NCBI RefSeq assembly: GCF_030063335.1
Contig: NZ_JASISW010000030.1
Span: 1 to 56,275 of the forward strand
DNA length: 56,275 nt
DNA from: Rhodococcus sp. G-MC3
GTDB lineage: Bacteria > Actinomycetota > Actinomycetes > Mycobacteriales > Mycobacteriaceae
Direction of reading: 5' to 3'
Shown here: piece by piece, positions 38,473 to 47,800 of the stretch
Layout: each line of letters opens with the position of its first letter
Numbering within the stretch: the stretch's first letter is position 1
The notes under the pieces: model-generated
What the model saw: only the letters and a program-made list of their open reading frames with translations
The model's database searches: none
What the model was told of the DNA's origin: nothing
Program-made: the position numbers and the translations under genes

Positions 38473-39951
38473 TCAGGTGAAGCCCACGATCTCCTCGCCC
38501 CAGGCCCGACGAAGCTCACGGTCCGGGTCGTCGACCTCTCGGTCGTGTTTGTCGATCAGCAACGTGGTCCGGTTCTCCTCGTCGTACGGAGTCCACGGGT
38601 CGCGGCCATACGCGAAGTCGACCCATCGCCCCTGCACGCGGGCGCGGACGGCATCGGCAGTTTTACGTCCACCCAGCTTGAAGGTCGGATCATTGGGAAC
38701 GACGCCGAAGTTGCCGAAGACATACGGCACCTCCGTTCCGTGCATGGCTCCCAGCCTGGTGAGGCGCAGGAATGGCGTCGCCTGATCGAAGCGGTACAGA
38801 TATGTCGGAGCCAGCCTGCTGTGCGCCTCGGCAATCCACAGCGTCGGCATCCGGAACGCGGCGTCGCGCGAGATCTCCATCGCCGAGCGCTTCTTCGGGT
38901 AGTCGGAATAGGCGGCGGCGACCTCGGCTTCCTCGTTCGGATTCATCTCGGGATGTTCCGCGGCGATCGCCTGAAACATCTCGTGCACCTTGTCCGGCGT
39001 GATCGGCATCAGCGGAGATTTCATCAGCTTGAACATCGACGACTCGTCATGGTTGGTACCGATCAGCAGCGGAACAGGAAGAGACAGACCCCTCTGGAAC
39101 GAAGCAACCGGATAGTGCGGCACGATATCGCCGTCGACGGTCGGCGCGAGGGCCAACGTTCCCGGCACCTTTGCCGGAATTTCCTGCACCAGCTCTCCGC
39201 AGACCCGGACGAACTCCGACACCGGAAGCTGCCGCAAACCCAAGGCGTCGACGCCCGCGAGTTCGAGGAACCGTTCCGCGATACTCTCCGCCCTTGCTGC
39301 GCCGTACACCGAAGTGGCAGGAGAACTTTCAGCAATGACGCGGTGGAACAATCCTGCGGCGGCCGGCGAGATCATCAGGGTCGTGACCGAACCTCCGCCT
39401 GCAGACTCACCGAACAACGTCACCTGCCCCGGGTCACCCCCGAAGCCGCCGATGTTCTCTCGCACCCATTCGAGCGCAGCGATCTGATCACGTAAACCGA
39501 GATTGCTGTCGAAGTCTCCGAACGAGGAGAAGTCCAGAAAGCCGAGCGCCCCTAGCCGGTAGTTCACCGTCACCAGCACCACCTGACCTTCGGTCACGAG
39601 CTTGCGGCCGTCGTACATCCTCTGCGCCGAAGACCCGAGGTAGTACGCGCCGCCGTGAATCCACACCATGACCGGCAGATCTCGTGCGCCTTCAGGAGAC
39701 CAAACATTCAACGTCAGGCAGTCCTCGTCGATCGTCAGCCCGGGATCGATCGGTAACGGTCCATGCTCGGTCTGCGGCGCGATATGGCCGAACTCTCTCG
39801 CCCCTCGTACCTCCGGCCACGGCGACGGCTCCACAGGCGCTCGCAATCGCAGGTCTCCCACAGGAGGGGCCGCGTACGGCACGCCCTTCCACACCGCTAC
39901 ACCACCGGAAACACTTCCCTCGACCTGTCCGTATCTAGTTTGCGCGATCAC
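38473..39951 (-). CDS. type B carboxylesterase
   Basis: A 492-residue alpha/beta hydrolase of the carboxylesterase/cholinesterase type: SEDCLTLNVW-like TIDEDCLTLNVWSPEG, oxyanion loop VMVWIHGGAYYLGS, nucleophile elbow FGESAGGGS (Ser183) and catalytic His in GAMHGTEVPYVFGN. It hydrolyses short-chain or aromatic esters, possibly drug-like esters. GTG start. It precedes the PaoABC-like operon on the same strand by 114 bases; ester hydrolysis followed by aldehyde oxidation would be a logical pairing but is unproven. Confidence 0.93.
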   Translation of the reverse strand: MIAQTRYGQVEGSVSGGVAVWKGVPYAAPPVGDLRLRAPVEPSPWPEVRGAREFGHIAPQTEHGPLPIDPGLTIDEDCLTLNVWSPEGARDLPVMVWIHGGAYYLGSSAQRMYDGRKLVTEGQVVLVTVNYRLGALGFLDFSSFGDFDSNLGLRDQIAALEWVRENIGGFGGDPGQVTLFGESAGGGSVTTLMISPAAAGLFHRVIAESSPATSVYGAARAESIAERFLELAGVDALGLRQLPVSEFVRVCGELVQEIPAKVPGTLALAPTVDGDIVPHYPVASFQRGLSLPVPLLIGTNHDESSMFKLMKSPLMPITPDKVHEMFQAIAAEHPEMNPNEEAEVAAAYSDYPKKRSAMEISRDAAFRMPTLWIAEAHSRLAPTYLYRFDQATPFLRLTRLGAMHGTEVPYVFGNFGVVPNDPTFKLGGRKTADAVRARVQGRWVDFAYGRDPWTPYDEENRTTLLIDKHDREVDDPDRELRRAWGEEIVGFT

Positions 39952-40008
39952 GGGTCGATCATGCCGCGCCGAGTCACGCCGCCGCAGAGGAATTCGTCAG
40001 GGCACGAA

Positions 40009-40036
40009 AAAGCCCCGCTCCTCAGAGCAGGGCTTT
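40009..40036 (-). terminator. rho-independent terminator of the DEAD-box helicase gene
   Basis: On the minus strand AAAGCCC and GCTC arms fold back (one internal mismatch, TGAG loop) to give GAGC...GGGCTTT, directly followed by TTTCGTG, a classic T-rich end. It lies 10 bases beyond the helicase stop. Confidence 0.88.
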
Positions 40037-40045
40037 ATCTCCGTG

Positions 40046-41944
40046 TCAGCTGCGTGGGCGCTTGCCCCTCTTGTCGCCACCGAATTTGCCGCCACCGCGG
40101 GACGGGCCGCCGCGGCCTCCGGGAGGGCCGGAATCGGGCGTCAACTGGATCAATACTCCGCTGATCCTGGTGCGGCGCAACGCTTCCACCGTCTCGTCCG
40201 CGAGATCTGCGGGCAGCTCCACGAGCGAGTGATCGGGGCGGATGCTGATATGCCCGAAGTCGCTACGACGCAGACCACCCTCGTTGGCGATGGCACCGAC
40301 GATCGCGCCGGGCGCAACGTTGTGACGCTTGCCCACGGCGATGCGGTACGTTGCCATGTCCTGGCCGGTCTTGCGATGGTGCGAATCGGCCGCATCCTGA
40401 TCGAACGACCGCTCGGGGCGCGGCGCCCGTGGCTCCCGGGGTGCACGCGGCGGGGCCGGCGGCTCAGGCTTGAGCAGGAACGCTTCGCCGTCGCGGGACT
40501 GGACCGCCAGGGCTGCAGCAATATCGGCGAGCGGGACGTCGTGCGCACGCTCGTAGTCTTCGATGAGACGACGGAACAGCGCGAGGTTCTCGTTGCCGAG
40601 GCTCTCGGTGATCGAGTCACCGAACTTGGTGACGCGCTGAGCGTTGACGTCGTCGACGCTCGGCAACTGCATCTCGGTGATCGGCTGACGCGTCGCCCGC
40701 TCGATCGCCTTGAGCAGATGGCGCTCCCGCGGCGCCACGAACAGCAACGCCTCGCCCGCTCGCCCGGCGCGGCCGGTACGACCGATGCGGTGAACGTAGG
40801 ACTCGGTGTCGTGCGGGATGTCGTAGTTGATGACGTGCGAGATGCGGTCGACGTCGAGACCACGAGCGGCAACGTCGGTGGCGACGAGAACGTCGATTGC
40901 GCCGCTCTTGAGCTGACCGATCGTGCGCTCGCGCTGTGCCTGAACGATGTCGCCGTTGATCGCCGCAGCGGAGAAGCCCCGCGCGCGCAGCTTCTCGGCC
41001 AGTTCCTCGGTCGCCTGCTTGGTGCGGACGAACATGATCATGGCCTCGAACTCTTCGACCTCGAAGATCCGCGTGAGCGCCTCCAGCTTTCGCTGGTGAG
41101 CAACCTGCACGTAGCGCTGCGTGATGTTCGGAGCCGTCGAGGTCTTGGTCTTGACGGTGATCTCCACCGGGTCGTGCAGGTACTGCTTGGAGATTTTACG
41201 GATGGCAGCGGGCATCGTCGCCGAGAACAGCGCGACCTGCTTGTACTCAGGAGTGTCGGACAGAATGCGTTCGACGTCCTCCTGAAACCCCATCTTGAGC
41301 ATCTCGTCGGCCTCGTCGAGGACGAGGTACTCAAGACCGGACAGGTCGAGCGTGCCCTTCTCCAGGTGGTCGATCACACGACCGGGGGTGCCGACGATGA
41401 TCTGCGCACCCTTGCGCAGCCCAGAGAGCTGGATGCCATAGGCCTGGCCGCCGTAGATGGGAAGAATGTGCAGGCCGGGGATGTTGGCCGCGTACTTACC
41501 GAACGCCTCGGCGACCTGAAGCGCCAACTCACGCGTCGGCGCCAGCACGAGCGCCTGCGGCACTCGTCGCGAAACGTCGAGGCGGGACAGGATCGGCACC
41601 GCGAACGCTGCCGTCTTTCCGGTTCCGGTCTGGGCAAGCCCGACGACGTCACTTCCGCGCATCAGCGGCGGAATTGTGGCGGCCTGGATCGGCGACGGGG
41701 TCTCGTAGCCGACGTCGTGCAGAGCCTTCAGAACCCTCTCGTCGATGCCCAGGTCCGCGAATGTCACTTCTGCGCGCTCTTCGGGCGCAGAAGCTGCGGG
41801 TGCAGACCCTTCGGATGCGGACGCTGCGGGGGCAGCACCGTCGAGGGCAGCAGCGTCGGGGGTGGGGGTCGCCGATGCCGACCCGTTCGAAATGGACTCG
41901 TCAGTGCTCACGGCGGCATCCTGATTCGGCTCTGTAGTGCTCAT
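40046..41944 (-). CDS. deaD: DEAD-box ATP-dependent RNA helicase (DeaD/CsdA-like)
   Basis: A 632-residue RNA helicase. After a low-complexity Ala/Ser/Thr/Glu-rich N-terminus (~1-65), the Q motif is ADLGIDERVLKALHDVGYETPSPIQ, motif I AQTGTGKTAAF, motif Ia PTRELALQ, motif II DEAD (Asp210-Asp213), motif III SAT and motif VI HRIGRTGRAG. The C-terminus has a DbpA-like RNA-binding domain (YRIAVGKRHNVAPGAIVGAI) and a Gly/Arg/Lys-rich tail. This is the actinobacterial DeaD form, which helps ribosome assembly and mRNA decay, especially in the cold. ATG at 41944 without a strong ribosome site. Confidence 0.95.
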   Translation of the reverse strand: MSTTEPNQDAAVSTDESISNGSASATPTPDAAALDGAAPAASASEGSAPAASAPEERAEVTFADLGIDERVLKALHDVGYETPSPIQAATIPPLMRGSDVVGLAQTGTGKTAAFAVPILSRLDVSRRVPQALVLAPTRELALQVAEAFGKYAANIPGLHILPIYGGQAYGIQLSGLRKGAQIIVGTPGRVIDHLEKGTLDLSGLEYLVLDEADEMLKMGFQEDVERILSDTPEYKQVALFSATMPAAIRKISKQYLHDPVEITVKTKTSTAPNITQRYVQVAHQRKLEALTRIFEVEEFEAMIMFVRTKQATEELAEKLRARGFSAAAINGDIVQAQRERTIGQLKSGAIDVLVATDVAARGLDVDRISHVINYDIPHDTESYVHRIGRTGRAGRAGEALLFVAPRERHLLKAIERATRQPITEMQLPSVDDVNAQRVTKFGDSITESLGNENLALFRRLIEDYERAHDVPLADIAAALAVQSRDGEAFLLKPEPPAPPRAPREPRAPRPERSFDQDAADSHHRKTGQDMATYRIAVGKRHNVAPGAIVGAIANEGGLRRSDFGHISIRPDHSLVELPADLADETVEALRRTRISGVLIQLTPDSGPPGGRGGPSRGGGKFGGDKRGKRPRS

Positions 41945-42271
41945 ATACAGCAGAGTTTAGTACCTGTGGCCGATCCGGCCGACCGAAGTGCCGAGAATCC
42001 GTTTTCCGCTGCCCACGACGACATGACAACGGCGCATCGTCCAGCTGTCGCGGGCACTGCAGAGTGCGCGCGACCAAGGACACGCAGTGTGATGGTTACG
42101 ACACCTGACCCGGAGAGCGGCCATGGCGACAGTTAAGGTGCACTCCGAGTCACACATAACTCCGCAGGACAGGTCGAAAATTCGCAAACCGGACACCCTC
42201 GGTAATGCAACGCGGCCCGGAATGTGATGAAATGCACACCTGATACGTCATTTTCCCGGAGGGGTCTTACA
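41945..42271. promoter_or_regulatory. 327-base divergent intergenic region
   Basis: It separates deaD (leftward) and the acyl-CoA synthetase gene (rightward) and must hold both promoters. Small frames here do not resemble proteins. The only clear element is the ribosome site GGAGGGG 9 bases before the synthetase GTG. No convincing -35/-10 pair could be assigned; the length on the deaD side would allow a long 5' leader, as is common for cold-responsive helicase genes. Confidence 0.5.
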
Positions 42272-44059
42272 GTGCGCGAATATTCTGTACCGGCGTCATT
42301 CACCATTCCCGACGACGCGTCGATGGCCGACACCGTTTTTCGGTACGAGAAAGAGTTCCCCAACCTCGTTCCGTTTCAACGACTGATCGGTGGAACCTGG
42401 ACAGACGTCAAGGCTTCCCAGTTCGCCAAGGAGGTCACTGCCGTCGCCAAGGGCCTGATCGCCTCCGGTGTGGAACTCAGCGATCGTGTCGCAATCCTGT
42501 CCTCGACCAGGTACGAATGGGTCGTACTCGACTACGCCATCTGGACCGCCGGCGGGTGCACCGTCGCAATCTACGAGACGTCCTCGGCTCATCAGGCGCA
42601 GTGGATCCTCGAGGACTCCGCGACCACATTGCTGGTCCTGGAGACCCCCGCCCACGCCGAAGCCATGAAAGAGGTCACCGAAGGCGCTGCCGAACTGCGT
42701 GAGGTCCTGCAGATCGATGCAGGCGCCGTGGACGAGCTGACCACGCGGGGCGCTGGCATCAGCGACGAGGAGCTACACGCTCGCCGCCACCAGGTGACGG
42801 CGAGCTCCCCCGCCACCTTGATCTACACCTCGGGGACCACGGGGCGCCCCAAGGGTGTCCAACTCACACACTCCAACTTCTACGCCGAGGTCCAGGCGAC
42901 TCAGATCGCCCTGCACGACTCGATGAAGGAAGGCAACCGCACGCTGATGTTCCTGCCGATGGCACACGTGTTCGCGCGCGCCATCTCTTTCGGAGCATTC
43001 GAGTCCAAGGCAACCGTCGGCCACACATCCGACGTCTCGACCTTGCTGGACCAGTTTGCGTCATTCAAGCCGGACTTCATCCTCTCGGTCCCACGCGTGT
43101 TCGAGAAGGTCTACAACTCGGCCAAGCAGAAAGCGCACGACGGCGGCAAGGGCGGCATCTTCGACAAGGCCGCAGCCACCGCGATCGCGTGGAGCGAGGC
43201 CAAGGACAAGGGCAGCGTCGGACTGGTGCTGAACGCAAAGCACGCAGTGTTCGACAAACTCGTCTACTCCAAGCTGCGTGCCGCACTCGGCGGCAACTGC
43301 GATCGCGCCGTGTCCGGTGGAGCGCCGCTCGGAGCGCGTCTCGGCCACTTCTTCCGTGGTGTCGGTATCCCTGTCTACGAGGGTTACGGACTCACCGAAA
43401 CCAGTGCAGCGGTCACCGTGAACACCACTGCAGAACAGCGCGTGGGGTCCGTGGGCAAGCCGATCAACGGCCACGCGGCGAAGATCGCCGAGGACGGCGA
43501 GCTTCTCCTCAAAGGCCCGGTCGTCTTCAGCGGCTACTGGCACAACGAGAAGGCGACAGCCGAATCGATCATCGACGGCTGGTTCCACACCGGCGACCTC
43601 GGTGCCATCGACCAGGACGGCTACGTCTCGATCACCGGCCGCAAGAAGGAGATCATCGTCACCGCAGGCGGGAAGAACGTCGCTCCGGCGGTCCTCGAGG
43701 ATGCCCTACGTGCGAATGCACTGATCAGCCAGTGCCTCGTTGTCGGCGATGCCAAGCCGTTCATCGGTGCACTCATCACGCTCGACCCCGAATCACTCCC
43801 CGGATGGAAAGAGCGTCACGGTATCGCCGAGAACATCGCTTTCGGGGACCTGAAGAAGAACGCCGATCTCATCGCCGAGATCGACCACGCAGTGGCAGAC
43901 GCCAACAAGAAGGTGTCCAACGCCGAGCAGATCAAGAAGTACAAGATCCTCGAGCACGACTTCACCGTCGAGACCGGCGAACTCACTCCAACGATGAAGC
44001 TCAAGCGCAACATCATCCATCAGGAGCGCGGCGCCGAGATCGCCTCCATCTACGGCTGA
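42272..44059 (+). CDS. long-chain acyl-CoA synthetase (FadD15-like)
   Basis: About 595 residues from GTG 42272 (REYSVPASFTIPDDASMADT), preceded by GGAGGGG; this start matches the FadD15 family N-terminus. Adenylation motifs are present: LIYTSGTTGRPKGVQLTH, YEGYGLTETSAAVTVN, WFHTGDLGAIDQDGYVSITG and the lysine-rich TPTMKLKRN end. It activates fatty acids to acyl-CoA via acyl-AMP. FadD15 homologues in mycobacteria are long-chain fatty-acid CoA ligases. Single gene; a hairpin lies directly after the stop. Confidence 0.94.
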   Translation: MREYSVPASFTIPDDASMADTVFRYEKEFPNLVPFQRLIGGTWTDVKASQFAKEVTAVAKGLIASGVELSDRVAILSSTRYEWVVLDYAIWTAGGCTVAIYETSSAHQAQWILEDSATTLLVLETPAHAEAMKEVTEGAAELREVLQIDAGAVDELTTRGAGISDEELHARRHQVTASSPATLIYTSGTTGRPKGVQLTHSNFYAEVQATQIALHDSMKEGNRTLMFLPMAHVFARAISFGAFESKATVGHTSDVSTLLDQFASFKPDFILSVPRVFEKVYNSAKQKAHDGGKGGIFDKAAATAIAWSEAKDKGSVGLVLNAKHAVFDKLVYSKLRAALGGNCDRAVSGGAPLGARLGHFFRGVGIPVYEGYGLTETSAAVTVNTTAEQRVGSVGKPINGHAAKIAEDGELLLKGPVVFSGYWHNEKATAESIIDGWFHTGDLGAIDQDGYVSITGRKKEIIVTAGGKNVAPAVLEDALRANALISQCLVVGDAKPFIGALITLDPESLPGWKERHGIAENIAFGDLKKNADLIAEIDHAVADANKKVSNAEQIKKYKILEHDFTVETGELTPTMKLKRNIIHQERGAEIASIYG

Positions 44060-44065
44060 TCCTCT

Positions 44066-44103
44066 CGTGTGACGTGCGGGGCCTCGCCCCTGCACGTCAC
44101 ACG
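44066..44103. terminator. long hairpin between convergent acyl-CoA synthetase and hydrolase genes
   Basis: A perfect 12-base stem CGTGTGACGTGC (44066-44077) with GCACGTCACACG (44092-44103), extended by GGGG/CCCC with one bulged T and a 5-base loop. It begins 6 bases after the synthetase stop. The right arm is the first copy of the adjacent 30-base repeat. Confidence 0.8.
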
Positions 44104-44177
44104 TGCGAGAGCATGACACAGCACGTCACACGTGCGAGAGCATGAACACAGCACGTCACACGTGCGAGAGCATGAAC
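44092..44177. repeat. three-copy ~30-base tandem repeat covering the hydrolase 3' end
   Basis: Copies at 44092-44120 (29 bases, one A missing), 44121-44150 (30) and 44151-44177 (27, partial). Each contains TCACACGTGCGAGAGCAT, which on the minus strand encodes Met-Leu-Ser-His-Val-stop, the C-terminus of the hydrolase. Copies 3 and 2 are in the same frame, so the stop is duplicated in frame. The arm also pairs with 44066-44077. Confidence 0.93.
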
Positions 44178-44770
44178 TCTGCGGCTTCGAGAGAGACGGT
44201 GCGGTGCACCTTTTCGTGCAGCAGGTCGTGACCCGCATTCTCGAACTCGTGCAGCACGGCTCCTGGCACGTTCGGAATCCATGAGCGAACGGCGTCGATC
44301 GGAGCCAAACGGTCGTCGACGCCGTGAAGTGCAAGCAATGGCAAAGCCGAATCGCTGAGATCCGTCGGCTTACCCGTCGTCGATTTCGGTGTCCCGCACA
44401 GGACAGCCGAGGTGAAGCTGCTCGGGTCCTTGACGAGCGCCGCGATGGCCGTCGCCGCTCCGAGGGAATGCCCCATCAGAGCCATCGGGACGCCAGCGCG
44501 CTCGGACCCGGCGATCTCCGCGAGTTGCAGCGCGTTGTCGGCCAGTCCGCTGATCTGCGACGCATCCGACAGGTCGCCCTCGGTCAGTCCGTGACCTACG
44601 TGATCGACTGCCCAGACATCGATGTTCTCGTTGTTCATCATCCGCGCGAACCGATGGTAGTGACCGCTGTTCTGCCCCAATCCGTGCAGAAACAGCAGTA
44701 CAAGTGATGGATGTGGCGTCGTCCATGACCGGTAGTGGACGGCACCCGTGACTCCCTCGAAAAACGGCAT
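44156..44770 (-). CDS. alpha/beta hydrolase (monoacylglycerol lipase-like)
   Basis: About 204 residues from ATG 44770: MPFFEGVTGAVHYRSW. Oxyanion region LFLHGLGQNSGHYHRFA, nucleophile MGHSLGAATA, acid in HGVDDRLAPI and catalytic His in NAGHDLLHE. The lid is short, so it is somewhat smaller than mycobacterial Rv0183-type monoglyceride lipases (~280 residues). It probably hydrolyses lipid or small esters. The last five codons and stop lie inside a tandem repeat. An upstream in-frame start at 44812 would place the start within the next gene's region and is less likely. Confidence 0.88.
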   Translation of the reverse strand: MPFFEGVTGAVHYRSWTTPHPSLVLLFLHGLGQNSGHYHRFARMMNNENIDVWAVDHVGHGLTEGDLSDASQISGLADNALQLAEIAGSERAGVPMALMGHSLGAATAIAALVKDPSSFTSAVLCGTPKSTTGKPTDLSDSALPLLALHGVDDRLAPIDAVRSWIPNVPGAVLHEFENAGHDLLHEKVHRTVSLEAAEFMLSHV

Positions 44771-44825
44771 TGGATTATTTTGCCTGCTCCGCGGAGATGT
44801 CGCTGCATTCACCTACAGTTGGCGC

Positions 44826-47800
44826 GTGTTCTTGTCGAACGAGCGAGTCGTCTACAGCGCCAGCGATCTGTCGGCCGCCGCGTCCTGCGAGTACGCGCTG
44901 CTGCGCACACTCGACGCGAAACTCGGCAGAATCGAGAGGGTTCGCGAGGAACCGGATCCAATGCTCGAGCGGACGTCCGCGCTGGGTTTGGCTCACGAGC
45001 GGCGCCAGCTGGAGGCGTTCCAATCGACGTTCGGTCAAGGAGTGTCGGTCATGGAGCGTCCGGAGCGGACGCTTCAGGGACTCACCGATGCCAACGCGGC
45101 CACAATCGAGACTGCGCTCTGGGGCTACGACGTTCTCTACCAAGCAACGTTCTTCGACGGCCGGTTCCTCGGATACTGCGATTTTCTGGTGAAAGAAGGC
45201 CACGGTTATTCGGTGTACGACACAAAGCTGTCGAGGCACGCACGAGTGCCCGCGCTGCTTCAACTCGCCGCCTATGCCGACGCGCTCGAGCGAAGCGGCA
45301 TCGAGGTAGCCGACCATCTCCACCTCATGCTCGGCGACGGCAGCACCACCGACCACGCAACCAAGAACCTGCTGCCGGTCTATCGCAGGCGGCGAGCACA
45401 CCTCGAAAATCTACTCGACGAACACATGACGGACGTCGAACCCGCGCGATGGGGCGACTCCAGGTTCACCGCCTGCGGTCGGTGCGAGCACTGTGAGCAA
45501 CAGGTTCTCGCCCACGACGATCTACTCCTCGTCGCCGGTCTGAGCAGAGGTCACCGTAGTCACCTGATCGAGGCAGGCATCACCACCACCACGGCACTGG
45601 CAGCCGGAGGCGGCCCGGTCGAGAACATCTCTGCGCGGATTCTCGGAAATCTGCAATCGCAGGCCACACTGCAGATCGCGCAGAAGGCAAGCGGCCGAAC
45701 CGAATACGAGATCTTCGACGCCGACGCCCTCGGCGCACTTCCGGTGCCCGATCCGGGCGACATCTTCTTCGACTTCGAGGGAGATCCGCTATGGGCCGAG
45801 CCCGGCTCCTCCGAATGGGGAATCGAGTATCTGTTCGGCGTACTCGAGACCGACAACACGTTCAAGCCTTTCTGGGCACACGACCGCGCACAGGAAAGAG
45901 CCGCGCTCGCTGCATTTCTCGACTACATCGTCGAACGTAGGAAACAGTTCCCCGGCATGCACGTCTACCACTACGCCGCCTACGAGAAGACCGCTCTGCT
46001 ACGGCTCGCCGGTCGCTACGGCGTCGGCGAGGAAATCGTCGATAATCTACTTCGCGACAACGTTCTGGTCGACCTGTATCCCGTGGTCAAGGGATCGCTC
46101 CGAATAGGAGCTCGCTCCTACAGCATCAAGAAGCTCGAACCTCTTTATATGCCCACCGGCCGCGATGGGGAGGTCACCAATGCTGCTGCGTCGATCGTCG
46201 AATACGCCAACTGGTGCGACCTCCGCGACCAAGGCCGCACCGAGGAGGCGGATGCACTGCTCGGTGCAATCGCCGACTACAACCGCTACGACTGCGTCTC
46301 GACCCTCCGCCTACGAGACTGGTTGCACGCCATGGCGTCCGAGCATGGGGTCGAGCTCAGACCACCCGCCGATATCGCAGCGGACATCGAGGACGAGACA
46401 AGCCCGCTAGAGGATTCGCTCCGAGAATTCGTCGGGATCGGTCCGGTCTCCGAACGAACTGACGTGCAGCAGTCGGTCGCGCTGTACGCGGGATCGATCG
46501 GATATCACCGCCGTGAGCGAAAGCCGTTCTGGTGGGCCCATTTCGATCGCCTGCAGAGCCCCGTCGACGAATGGGCCGAGGCGAGCGACGTCTGGAAGGT
46601 GGACTCGGGTCTGATCGAAACCGAGTGGGCCAAAACCACTCCACGGCAAAAGCTCCTGCGTCGGCGACTTCGGCTGACCGGAACCGGAGGCGTCGGAAAA
46701 TCAGTGCGGCTGCTCTACGACGTGCCCGCGCCCGACGGCCTCGACCAGCCTCACCCCAGCTACCGAGCGTCCAGCCGAGGGGACGTCGCCGAGGTCGGCG
46801 ACGACTATGTGATCGTCGAGGAAAAGCTTGCAGCAGACGCCGAGCAGTATGTGACACTTCCGATTGCGCTTGCCCCCGATGCACCGATCCGCACCGCCAG
46901 CTTGGAAGAGGCGATCGGCCATGCCGCACAGGAGGTTGGGTCGACGCTGCCCGAGCTACCCCGCACCTCGGTCGCCGATCTGACGTCACTCTCGGCGCCG
47001 AGAACCATTTCCGGCGGACCACTTCCCGCCGTGGCCGAGGACAACTACGCGGCGGCTATCACTGCCGCGTTGCTGGACCTCGACAGCTCTTACCTCGCGG
47101 TGCAGGGACCGCCCGGCACCGGAAAGACATACACTGCCGCGCGAGTCATCGCGGGTTTGGTTCACGACCACCATTGGCGCATCGGCGTTGTAGCACAATC
47201 GCATTCGGTAGTCGACAACCTCCTGCAGGGCATCGCGAAAGCCGGTGTCGATGCAGCACTGATCGGCAAGAAGAAGCCAACCGAACTGACCGAGCTCCGC
47301 GATACCGAATATCCAGGTTTCGTCGCGGGCGCGTCGGCGGGATGCGTCATCGGCGGGACAGCCTGGGACTTCTCACATTCCACCCGCGTCGTTCCTGGCT
47401 CTCTCGATCTGTTGGTCATCGACGAGGCCGGACAGTTCTCGCTGGCAAACACCATCGCGGTCGCAAGCTCGGCCCGAAACCTTCTCCTTCTCGGCGACCC
47501 ACAGCAACTCCCTCAGGTCAGCCAGGGCACGCACCCCGAACCTGTCGACGAGTCAGCACTGGGCTGGCTGGCGGCGGGGCACGGGGCGCTGCCGGCGGAC
47601 CGCGGGTACTTCCTGAGTCGCACCTGGCGGATGCACCCCGATCTGTGTGCGCCGGTGTCCGCGCTGTCGTATGAGGGCAAGCTGTTCTCCAACGAGGCTG
47701 CCACACTGAGTCGCTCGCTGGAAGGGCTTGACGCGGGACTGCACTCGATCGTCGTCGACCACCACGACAACACCACCGTCTCGCCCGAGGAAGCCGACGA

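Noticed and set aside
44092..44177. Possible CRISPR array
   Set aside because: Direct abutting repeats without spacers, no cas genes, and the unit is the end of a coding gene.
44748..44825. N-terminal extension of the TM0106-type protein
   Set aside because: It overlaps the divergent hydrolase start and lacks conservation; the family begins near VFLSNERVVYSASDL.
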